Shown here one piece after another: positions 15,771 to 22,632 of a DNA stretch of 64,000 nucleotides. The notes under the pieces were generated by a model, which had not been told where the DNA came from, ran no database searches, and saw nothing but the letters and a program-made list of their open reading frames with translations. Source of the DNA: an uncultured Eubacteriales bacterium (lineage in GTDB: Bacteria > Bacillota > Clostridia > Christensenellales > CAG-138); NCBI GenBank assembly GCA_902801845.1, contig CADCJW010000006.1, forward strand, positions 62,001 to 126,000. The letters run 5' to 3'. How positions within the stretch are numbered: position 1 is the first letter of the stretch; each line of letters begins with the position of its first letter. The translations under genes and the position numbers were made by a program.

Positions 15771-16540
15771 CAATCCCCCTCCTGGGGCACCACCACGGGC
15801 CCCTGCTCCGTGTCGATGAGGGCGATCCGCCGCCCGTAGAGCTGCTGCAGCAGGTCGGCGGTGACCACCTCCCGGGGCGCCCCATAGGCCAGGATCCGGC
15901 CCTGGTGCAGGGCCAGTGCCCGGTCCGCGAACCAGAGGGCGTGCTGGGGGTCGTGGGTGGAGAGGAGGACGGTATACCCGTCCCTGGCCAGATCCCGGGC
16001 CGCGCCCAGCACCTGCAGCCTATTCCCGTAGTCCAAAGAGGCGGTGGGCTCGTCCATGAGCAGCACCTTCGCCTGCTGGGCCAGGGCCCGGGCCACGAAA
16101 ACCAGCTGCTGCTCCCCGCCGGACAGCCGGTCGAAGGGCCGGTCCGCCAAAGAGGATATGCCCAGCCGCTCCAGGGCGTTTCGGGCCGCCGCCCGCTCCC
16201 TTTCCCCCGGCAGGGCCAGGGGGGATAGGCTGTGGCTGGTGCCCATGAGGACCATGTCGAAGACGGAATACCGGAAGGACAGGGGATGGACCTGGGGGAT
16301 GAGGGCCACCCGGTGGGCCCGCGCCCGGGGGGACAGGGCAGAAAGGTCCGTCCCGTCCGCCAAGATGCGGCCCCCACAGGGGCGCTCAAGGCCCATGACG
16401 CATTTGAACAGAGTGGTCTTGCCCACGCCGTTGGGACCCAAAATGGCCAGCAGTTCCCCCTCCTCGGCCGTAAAGGAGATCTCATGCAGCACCTCCCGGC
16501 CGCCGTAACGGAAGGACAGATTTTCGATGGTCAAACGCAC
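15770..16540 (-). CDS. ABC transporter ATP-binding protein (BtuD/FecE class)
   Basis: 256 aa from a GTG at 16540 behind GGAGGAG; the open frame to 17536 overlaps the permease and is not coding. Motifs: Walker A LGPNGVGKTT (about 33-42), Q-loop ALIPQVHPLSF, signature LSGGEQQLVF (about 134-143), Walker B VLLMDEPTASLD and switch His in LLSTHDPQHAL. This is the standard energy-coupling subunit for BtuCD-type importers. Its start overlaps the end of the permease gene by 10 bases. Confidence 0.92.
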   Translation of the reverse strand: MRLTIENLSFRYGGREVLHEISFTAEEGELLAILGPNGVGKTTLFKCVMGLERPCGGRILADGTDLSALSPRARAHRVALIPQVHPLSFRYSVFDMVLMGTSHSLSPLALPGERERAAARNALERLGISSLADRPFDRLSGGEQQLVFVARALAQQAKVLLMDEPTASLDYGNRLQVLGAARDLARDGYTVLLSTHDPQHALWFADRALALHQGRILAYGAPREVVTADLLQQLYGRRIALIDTEQGPVVVPQEGD

Positions 16541-17571
16541 GATTTCTCCTCCTTCCGGGTGATGAGATAGAGGAAGAAGGGGGCCCCCACCAGGGCGGTG
16601 AGGATGCCGATGGGGATTTCCACCGCCAGCAGGTTTCGGGACACGTTGTCCACCAGCAGCAAAAAGGCGGCCCCGCAGAGGAAGGAGCCGGGCATGAGAT
16701 ACCTGTGATCGCTCCCCAGGAGCTTTCGGCACAGGTGGGGCACCACCAGGCCCACCCAGCCGATCATGCCCGACACGGACACGCTGGCGGCGGTGACCAA
16801 TGTGGCGGACAGGAGCAACACCAGCCGCACCAGATGGGTGTCCACCCCCAGGGCCCGGGCTTCCTGCTCCCCCAGGCTCAACAGGTTCAGCTGCCAGCGG
16901 AGCAAAAACAGGGGGACGAGGCCCAAAACCATGGGGAAGAAGGCCAGGGGGACGTCGGCAAGCCGGGTCCCGGACAGGCTCCCCATGAGCCAGTAGGTGA
17001 TCTGGGGCAGCTGGTTGCTGGGGTCGGCCACCAGCTTGATGTAGGAGGTGCCGGCGTTGAAGAGGGAGGAGAGCATGATGCCCGCCAGGATCAGGTTGAT
17101 GAGCCGGGCGCCGGGAGCCCGGTGGGCCACCAGCATCACGAGGCCCACGGTGAGAAGGCCGAAGCCGAAGGCGCTGAGGGTGATCATCCGGGTGGACGCC
17201 CCCAGCAAAATGGCCAGGGCAGCTCCGAAGGCGGCGCCGCTGGAGGCCCCCAGGATGTCCGGGGAGGCCATGGGGTTGTGGAAGACCCCCTGAAAGGCGG
17301 TCCCCGCCCCGGACAGGGCGCAGCCTACGAGACAGGCCATGACGATCCGGGGCAGGCGGATGTTTATGACCACCGTCTCCATCTCCGGGGCCCAGGTCCT
17401 TTCTAAGGTCCCCTTGCCCGCGAACAGCTCCCAGAACCGGGCGCAGAGGATCTTCACCACCTGCCGAGGCGGCACCCCGTAGCGGCCCAGGGAGAAGGAG
17501 AGGAGGAACAGCACGACCAAAGCGAGCCCCAGCCAAAGCAGGGCGCGGCGGGCTCTTCTCTCATTGGCCAT
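16531..17571 (-). CDS. ABC transporter permease (FecCD/BtuC family)
   Basis: 346 aa from the ATG at 17571 (AAGGAG upstream). It has about ten membrane helices. Family signatures are RLPRIVMACLVGCALSGAGTAFQGVFHNPMASPDILGASSGA (in sections, about 78-120), the ATPase-coupling loop around SLGEQEARALGV, and GMIGWVGLVVPHLCRKLLGSDHR near residue 265. It is the first gene of the operon and forms the channel for a metal complex or corrinoid-type ligand. It sits directly behind a promoter whose leader holds a 24-bp near-perfect palindrome, so the operon is probably regulated there. Confidence 0.92.
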   Translation of the reverse strand: MANERRARRALLWLGLALVVLFLLSFSLGRYGVPPRQVVKILCARFWELFAGKGTLERTWAPEMETVVINIRLPRIVMACLVGCALSGAGTAFQGVFHNPMASPDILGASSGAAFGAALAILLGASTRMITLSAFGFGLLTVGLVMLVAHRAPGARLINLILAGIMLSSLFNAGTSYIKLVADPSNQLPQITYWLMGSLSGTRLADVPLAFFPMVLGLVPLFLLRWQLNLLSLGEQEARALGVDTHLVRLVLLLSATLVTAASVSVSGMIGWVGLVVPHLCRKLLGSDHRYLMPGSFLCGAAFLLLVDNVSRNLLAVEIPIGILTALVGAPFFLYLITRKEEKSCV

Positions 17572-17586
17572 GGCTTTTCTCCTTCC

Positions 17587-17610
17587 CGTTATTTTTACGT
17601 AAAGATAACG
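17587..17610. promoter_or_regulatory. 24-bp palindromic operator in the ABC operon leader
   Basis: CGTTATTTTTAC and GTAAAGATAACG match as inverted halves in 11 of 12 positions, with core TTTACGTAAA. It lies between the -10 box at 17620-17625 and the ribosome site, where a repressor would block transcription. It does not match the Fur or DtxR boxes I know. Confidence 0.6.
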
Positions 17611-17619
17611 CTTGCCTAC

Positions 17620-17648
17620 AGTATATCGCCTTGCCGCCCGTTTGTCCA
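17620..17648 (-). promoter_or_regulatory. Promoter of the ABC importer operon
   Basis: On the minus strand: TGGACA (17648-17643), 17-bp spacer, TATACT (17625-17620). Confidence 0.7.
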
Positions 17649-17678
17649 GAGCGCGGGCAAAAAAAGAGGGGCGGGGCC

Positions 17679-17707
17679 TTGCCGGCTTGCTTCGGCTGTG
17701 GTATAAC
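17679..17707 (+). promoter_or_regulatory. Promoter of the nucleoside phosphorylase gene
   Basis: TTGCCG (17679-17684), 17-bp spacer, TATAAC (17702-17707), 27 bases before the ATG. Confidence 0.55.
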
Positions 17708-17734
17708 TGTCGAAAAGAAAAAAGGGGAACCACC

Positions 17735-18484
17735 ATGATCATCCACGATTACGACGATAAAACCAAGCCGGTCATCGATGTCGGCGTCTTTTACGGCGAA
17801 AAAAAGCACCTGCTGGACAAGTGCCTGATCCTCTTTTCCAAGGAGATCCACGACCATCTGCTGAGCTCTTTTTCCTGTGAGGTCATCGGCCATATCGGCG
17901 CCTGCAACGGCGTCACCCCCATCTATCGCTTCGACCTGGACGGGGAGTCCGTGGCCTTCTATCTCTCCGCCATCGGTTCCGCCATCGCTTCCGGCTCCTG
18001 CTATGAGGTCCATTGGCAGACCGGGGCGACCAAGTTCCTCATGTTCGGCTCCTGCGGGAGTTTGGATGGGGCCAGGACAAAGGGCAAGTACATCGTCCCC
18101 ACCGAGGCCTACCGGGGGGAGGGAGCCTCCTACTACTACGCCCCCGCCGCCGACTATATCAAAGTCAAAAACGCCCCCAGGGTGGCCGCCATCCTGGACG
18201 AGCTGGGCGCGCCCCATGTGCAGGGACGGGTCTGGACCACGGATTCCATGCTCCGGGAGACGGTGGGCCTGGTGCAGAAGCGCAGGGCCGAGGGGTGTCT
18301 CGCCGTGGAGATGGAGGTGGCCGGGGTCCAGGCCCTGTGCGACTTCTACGGCCTGGAGCTTTTCGATTTTCTGGAGTCTGGGGACGTGCTGGCGGAAAGC
18401 AGCTACGATGCCGGGGGCCTCAAGAGCGCCAACCACCACCTGGGCAAGCTCCACCTGGGTTTGGAGATCCTCAAGCGCATATAA
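17735..18484 (+). CDS. Nucleoside phosphorylase (PNP/UDP family)
   Basis: 249 aa from the ATG at 17735 with AAAGGGG upstream; the frame is open back to 17612 over the promoter. Phosphorolysis of a nucleoside to a free base and pentose-1-phosphate is the expected reaction. The MFGSCGSLD segment near residue 105 is the conserved glycine-rich phosphate/ribose region, and CLAVEMEVAGVQALCDFYG near 190 contains the EME motif that contacts the ribose 2'-hydroxyl. VWTTDSMLRET fits the active-site loop. Both uridine and purine nucleoside enzymes share this pattern, so specificity is open. The next gene follows after 13 nt. Confidence 0.85.
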   Translation: MIIHDYDDKTKPVIDVGVFYGEKKHLLDKCLILFSKEIHDHLLSSFSCEVIGHIGACNGVTPIYRFDLDGESVAFYLSAIGSAIASGSCYEVHWQTGATKFLMFGSCGSLDGARTKGKYIVPTEAYRGEGASYYYAPAADYIKVKNAPRVAAILDELGAPHVQGRVWTTDSMLRETVGLVQKRRAEGCLAVEMEVAGVQALCDFYGLELFDFLESGDVLAESSYDAGGLKSANHHLGKLHLGLEILKRI

Positions 18485-18497
18485 AGGAGGAACGCAT

Positions 18498-19067
18498 ATG
18501 AAATCCACCTGGACGCTGCCCGAGGGCTACGGGCAAAAGTATCTCATCGATCTCAAGGACAACAAGAAGCAGTTCTGGATCGTCAACGGCCTGTCCATCG
18601 GGATCATGGTCCTGCTGCTGGCGCTCCTGGCGCTGCTGCTGTGGGAGGGCGCTTTGGAGCTGAGCTCCCAACAGCTGCCCCTGCAGCTGCTGGTCATGGC
18701 CCTGGGCTACGTGGCCTATATTCCCCTCCATGAGCTGGCTCACGGCGTTTTCATGCGCCGCTATTCCGGCAAAAGGGCCAACTACGGCTTCACCCTGGTC
18801 TACGCCTACGCCGGCAGCGAGTGCTATTTCACCAAGCATGATCACCGCGTCATCAGCCTGGCCCCGGTGACCTTCTGGGGCGTCGTCTTTCTGCTGCTTA
18901 TGTTCCTGCTGCCGGTGAGCTGGCGGTGGGTGGCCTATATTTGGCAGCTCTTCAACCTATCCGGGGCGGCGGGGGATTTCTACGTCTTCTGGCGTCTGGG
19001 CAAGGAGCCGGACACCATCCTCTGTCAGGACACAGGGGTGAAGATGACCGTCTTCGATCGGCTTTGA
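18498..19067 (+). CDS. DUF3267 family putative membrane zinc metalloprotease
   Basis: 189 aa from the ATG at 18498, preceded by AAAGGAGG; the longer open frame overlaps the phosphorylase gene. Four hydrophobic segments are visible (about 29-50, 63-77, 116-145 and 147-165). HELAH at 78-82, at the end of the second segment, is a zinc-binding HExxH motif as in DUF3267 proteins, proposed to be intramembrane zincins. A second acidic ligand cannot be assigned. Any link to the upstream nucleoside phosphorylase is unclear. Confidence 0.8.
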   Translation: MKSTWTLPEGYGQKYLIDLKDNKKQFWIVNGLSIGIMVLLLALLALLLWEGALELSSQQLPLQLLVMALGYVAYIPLHELAHGVFMRRYSGKRANYGFTLVYAYAGSECYFTKHDHRVISLAPVTFWGVVFLLLMFLLPVSWRWVAYIWQLFNLSGAAGDFYVFWRLGKEPDTILCQDTGVKMTVFDRL

Positions 19068-19119
19068 TTCCAACGTTGATTTCAACATGGTTCCAGATGA
19101 AACCATATTGGTTTCAACC

Positions 19120-19169
19120 GAAAGAATAAGAATAAGAGTAAGAGAAAGAAAAAGAGAAAGATAAAGATC
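19120..19169 (+). repeat. Polypurine low-complexity tract
   Basis: About 50 bases made almost only of A and G, with irregular AAGAATAAGA-type units, downstream of the DUF3267 gene. It is followed by GTGTGTG (near 19180) and CACACAC (near 19206), which can pair. No coding potential is seen. Confidence 0.7.
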
Positions 19170-19248
19170 AGGACTAAGAGTGTGTGTATATACCGTCAGG
19201 GGCGCACACACATATAAAAAGCCATCCTCTCCATAAAGTGTATATTAT

Positions 19249-19287
19249 CCCCGGCAAATTGACTTGCCCCCGGCAAAATGATAGTAT
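19249..19287 (+). promoter_or_regulatory. Promoter of the histidine ammonia-lyase gene, with flanking direct repeats
   Basis: TTGACT (19259-19264), 17-bp spacer, TAGTAT (19282-19287). The decamer CCCCGGCAAA occurs twice, 19 bases apart (19249-19258 and 19268-19277), on either side of the -35 box, and may bind a regulator. Confidence 0.6.
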
Positions 19288-19326
19288 GGGCATAGAAACA
19301 GTATCGCTTGCGGAGGTGCCTTTGCT

Positions 19327-20877
19327 ATGGATGTGGACCATGCCCTTGCCCCGGTCATTTTGGACGGCGAAAGCCTGACCATCGAAAAGGTGGTGGCGGT
19401 GGCGCGATTCAACGCTCCGGTGAAGCTGTCGGAGGGCTGCTATGAGGCCATCGATCGGGCCCGAGCCCTGGTGGAGAAGATATTGGCGGAGGACCGTCGG
19501 GTATACGGCATCTCCACCGGCTTCGGGGAATTCTCCAAGGTGAACGTGGGCCATGAGCAAAGCGCCCAGCTTCAGGAAAATCTGATCCTGAGCCATTGCG
19601 TGGCCACAGGCACGCCCTTCGGCCGGGAGATCGTCCGGGCCATGATGCTCCTTCGGGCCAACGCCCTGGTGAAGGGCAACTCCGGCATCCGGCGGGAACT
19701 CGTCGAGTGTCTCATCGAAATGCTCAACAAGGACGTCACCCCTGTGGTGCCCCGGCAGGGGTCCCTGGGGGCCTCCGGCGATCTTGCGCCTCTGGCCCAT
19801 ATGGCCCTGGTGCTCATCGGCCGGGGCGAAGCCTGGTATGAGGGGGAGCGGCTCCCCGGCGCCGAAGCCATGGCGCGGGCGGGCATCCCCACCTATCACC
19901 TGCTGGCCAAGGAGGGATTGGCACTCATCAACGGCACCCAGTGCATGACCGCCATCGGCACCCTGGTCTGGTACGACCTCGACCGGGGGGCGAAGCTGGC
20001 CGACATCACCGCCTCCATGACCATGGAGGCACTGACCGCCCTTACCTCCGCTTTCGATCCCCGCATCCACGCCCTGCGGCCCCAGAAGGGCCAAGGCCTG
20101 GTGGCCAGGAACATCCGCCTGCTGCTGGAGAACAGCCCCACGGCAGAGGCCTCCAGGGATCTTCGCGTCCAGGACGCCTATGCCATCCGCTGCATCCCCC
20201 AGGTCCACGGGGCCGTCCGGGATTCCATCGCCTACGTCCGCAGCGTCCTGGAGATCGAGATGAACTCCGTCACCGATAACCCCATCCTCTTCCCCGAGGA
20301 CGAGTCCGTCATCTCCGGCGGCAACTTCCATGGGGAGCCGGTGGCCCTGGTCATGGACTTTCTGGGCATCGCGGCGGCGGAGCTCTGCTCCATCAGCGAG
20401 CGGCGGCTGGAGCGGATGGTGAACCCCTCCCTTTCCAACGGCCTGCCCGCCTTTTTGACCCCCCACGGGGGATTGAACTCCGGCTACATGATCTGCCAGT
20501 ATTCGGCGGCCTCCATCGTCTCCGAGAACAAGGTCCACGCCCATCCCGCCTCCGTGGACAGCATCCCCTCCTCCGCTAACCAGGAGGACCACGTGAGCAT
20601 GGGCACCACCGCGGCCCGCAAGTGCCGAACCATCGTGAAGAACCTCTATTCCGTCCTGGCCTTCGAGCTTATGGCGGCGGTCCAGGGCATCGACCTAAGG
20701 GGCATCCAGGATAAGCTCTCTCCGGTCCATAAGGAGATTTACGACCTGGTCCGCCAGGTGGTCCCCTTCTGCGAGGACGACCACGAGCTTCGCGTGGACG
20801 TTTCCGCCATGAACGAGCTCATCCGTTCCGGCAAGATCGAAAGGCTGGTGGAGAGGGCCCTGCCCGATTTCAGATAA
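19327..20877 (+). CDS. hutH: Histidine ammonia-lyase
   Basis: 516 aa. It catalyses deamination of L-histidine to urocanate and ammonia in the cytoplasm. The sequence GSLGASGDLAPLAH contains Ala149-Ser150-Gly151, which cyclise to the MIO electrophile. The catalytic loop GISTGFGEFS is at 61-70. SSANQEDHVSMGTTAARK has the QE pair typical of histidine rather than phenylalanine lyases. Length matches the family. No hutU, hutI or hutG is adjacent, so the urocanate pathway, if present, is encoded elsewhere. A stable terminator follows directly. Its promoter has tandem decamer repeats that may mediate regulation. Confidence 0.93.
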   Translation: MDVDHALAPVILDGESLTIEKVVAVARFNAPVKLSEGCYEAIDRARALVEKILAEDRRVYGISTGFGEFSKVNVGHEQSAQLQENLILSHCVATGTPFGREIVRAMMLLRANALVKGNSGIRRELVECLIEMLNKDVTPVVPRQGSLGASGDLAPLAHMALVLIGRGEAWYEGERLPGAEAMARAGIPTYHLLAKEGLALINGTQCMTAIGTLVWYDLDRGAKLADITASMTMEALTALTSAFDPRIHALRPQKGQGLVARNIRLLLENSPTAEASRDLRVQDAYAIRCIPQVHGAVRDSIAYVRSVLEIEMNSVTDNPILFPEDESVISGGNFHGEPVALVMDFLGIAAAELCSISERRLERMVNPSLSNGLPAFLTPHGGLNSGYMICQYSAASIVSENKVHAHPASVDSIPSSANQEDHVSMGTTAARKCRTIVKNLYSVLAFELMAAVQGIDLRGIQDKLSPVHKEIYDLVRQVVPFCEDDHELRVDVSAMNELIRSGKIERLVERALPDFR

Positions 20878-20894
20878 TCCCAACTAAGAATCCC

Positions 20895-20916
20895 AAAGCC
20901 CGGTTCGCCGGGCTTT
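20895..20916 (+). terminator. Terminator after hutH
   Basis: AAAGCCCGG and CCGGGCTTT pair around a TTCG tetraloop, followed by further T. Confidence 0.9.
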
Positions 20917-20976
20917 TTGCATATCCTGCCGACTTCCAGCGTATTTTGAGACAAAACGCGGCAAGGAGGCGGAAGT

Positions 20977-21657
20977 ATGGACATTGGCGAGGTAAAGGTG
21001 ACCGAGCGGCAGCAGAACGCGGGCCCCTGCGTGTTTCGGGTGCAGGAGCGGGCGGAGCACGTGACCGTGCGCTCCGGGAGCATGATGGCGAAGATCAGCC
21101 TGTGCCTCGGGGTGTTGCTCATCGCCCTGGTGCTGGAGCTGGGGGGCACGGCCGCCAGGGAGCAGCGGCAGGTCTTCGCGGCGGAGGGGGAGCCTCTGCC
21201 GGAGCCCACGGCCCAGGAGCGGGAGGATACCTTGGGGGCCCTTTACTATGTGGAGGCGGGCAGCCCGGGGCCGGAGGCCGTCCAGGAGGCGGAGATCCGG
21301 CGGGTGAAATGGACGCCCCCGGTGAAGGCTGACGAGGTGATCCTGCTTCGGGAGGACAGCGTGATCGGCTTTTCCGCCCTGGATACCCAGGTGGTCTGCT
21401 GCTGCGGCGGCCAGGTGTTCGCCGTAGGCGAGGATGAGGACTGGGGCAAGTACGTGCGCATCCGGTCCGCCGGGGACGTGGACGCAGTCTATTACGGCCT
21501 CGAGGGGATCGAGGTCAGGGCGGGGCAGACCGTGGACGCCGGGGCCCTCCTGGGCACGGTGCCCCTGGGCCGGCGGGTGTACCTTGCCGTGTCGGAGAAG
21601 GGAGCGCCCCAGGACCCCCGGACCTATGTGTCCCTGACGGTCCAAAAGCAGGCATGA
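20977..21657 (+). CDS. spoIVFA: SpoIVFA-like protein (degenerate M23 domain)
   Basis: 226 aa with a strong AAGGAGG site. One membrane segment (about 40-60) is followed by an external region. Its C-terminal part (about 120-222) resembles the LytM/M23 barrel (GQVFAVGEDEDWGKYVRIRSAGDVDAVYYGLEGIEV, read in parts, and AGQTVDAGALLGTV) without the His/Asp zinc ligands. This is the design of SpoIVFA, which holds the SpoIVFB protease inactive in the outer forespore membrane until the sigma-K checkpoint. The gene overlaps the spoIVFB-like gene by four bases (ATGA), supporting the assignment. Similarity to SpoIVFA by sequence alone is modest. Confidence 0.75.
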   Translation: MDIGEVKVTERQQNAGPCVFRVQERAEHVTVRSGSMMAKISLCLGVLLIALVLELGGTAAREQRQVFAAEGEPLPEPTAQEREDTLGALYYVEAGSPGPEAVQEAEIRRVKWTPPVKADEVILLREDSVIGFSALDTQVVCCCGGQVFAVGEDEDWGKYVRIRSAGDVDAVYYGLEGIEVRAGQTVDAGALLGTVPLGRRVYLAVSEKGAPQDPRTYVSLTVQKQA

Positions 21658-22532
21658 AACGGCTCTTTCGGCTGGGGGAAAGCGAGGTTTGGGCCCATTG
21701 GACGTTGCTGCCGGCCGTCCTTTTTTTGACGGTGACGGAGGGGCCGAAGAGGGTGGCCCTGGGGCTGCTGGCCCTGCTCCTCCACGAGCTGGGCCACGGG
21801 CTCACCGCTAAGGGCCTCGGATACCGGGTCCGGTCCCTGGAGCTGTGGCCCTTCGGGGCGGCCCTCAGCACGGATCTGGAGGCAGGGGGGATGCGGGCCT
21901 TAGCTGTATCCCTGGCGGGGCCTCTGTGCGGCCTGGTGGCCGCCGGGATGAGCCTGCTGTTTTTGCGGCTGCTCCCCGAAACGGGGCCGGTCATGGAGCC
22001 CTTCTTCCTCATGAACCTGACATTGGCCGCGGTGAACCTGCTGCCGGCGGAGCCTCTGGACGGGGGGCGGGCCCTGGCGGCCCTGCTATCCCACGCCCTG
22101 GGCGTCCGGCGGGCCCGGCGGCTCACGGCCTGGACGGGCCTCCTGCTGGGCGGGGGGCTCCTGGCCCTGGGGGTCTACGGGGCCCTGCTGGGGGTGGGCA
22201 GCGAAACGGCGCTGCTCTTCGCCGCCTTTTTGCTCTTCTCCGGCGGGCGGACGTTGCTGGGGGCGGATCGGCCCCTGGAGGGGCTCGTCGACCGGCAGGC
22301 GTCCCTGAGGATGGGCCGCCCCGTGGAGGTCCGGGAGACGGCCCTCTACGCCGATCGGACCGCGGGAGAGGCCTTGCGGGCCCTGCGCCGGGGCAGCTAC
22401 ACCCTGATCCGGGTGGTGGGTCCGGAGGACCGGCTCCTGGGCACCCTGGACGAGGGGAGCCTGCTGGAGGGGCTGACCAGGCGAGGGGAAGGGATCACCC
22501 TGGGGGAGCTGGTTTTCCTGTTTGACCGGTGA
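21654..22532 (+). CDS. spoIVFB: SpoIVFB-like site-2 membrane metalloprotease (M50)
   Basis: 292 aa with about five to six membrane segments. HELGH at about residues 44-48 is the zinc site, and NLLPAEPLDGGRAL near 130 provides the third ligand Asp of site-2 proteases. The C-terminal part (about 215-290) resembles a CBS domain, as in SpoIVFB. In Bacilli and Clostridia it cleaves pro-sigma-K in the mother cell. It is translationally coupled to the spoIVFA-like gene and lies upstream of rplU-prp-rpmA, the conserved order, here with extra genes in between. Confidence 0.85.
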   Translation: MKRLFRLGESEVWAHWTLLPAVLFLTVTEGPKRVALGLLALLLHELGHGLTAKGLGYRVRSLELWPFGAALSTDLEAGGMRALAVSLAGPLCGLVAAGMSLLFLRLLPETGPVMEPFFLMNLTLAAVNLLPAEPLDGGRALAALLSHALGVRRARRLTAWTGLLLGGGLLALGVYGALLGVGSETALLFAAFLLFSGGRTLLGADRPLEGLVDRQASLRMGRPVEVRETALYADRTAGEALRALRRGSYTLIRVVGPEDRLLGTLDEGSLLEGLTRRGEGITLGELVFLFDR

Positions 22533-22550
22533 AAGGTTTTGTGGTATAGT
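22522..22550 (+). promoter_or_regulatory. Promoter of the radical SAM / RNase G operon
   Basis: TTGACC (22522-22527, inside the end of spoIVFB), 17-bp spacer, TATAGT (22545-22550). Confidence 0.65.
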
Positions 22551-22632
22551 ACATTAGTTGTAAACTGCGTTTTTATACGCACGGGTCTAAAAACGCGTAA
22601 GTTTGGGCAAAAATACAGACAGGAAAAGGAAC

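Noticed and set aside
19180-19215. GTGTGTG...CACACAC as a riboswitch or terminator
   Set aside because: The pairing is short, has no T-run, and matches no riboswitch class I know; it is mentioned only with the polypurine tract.
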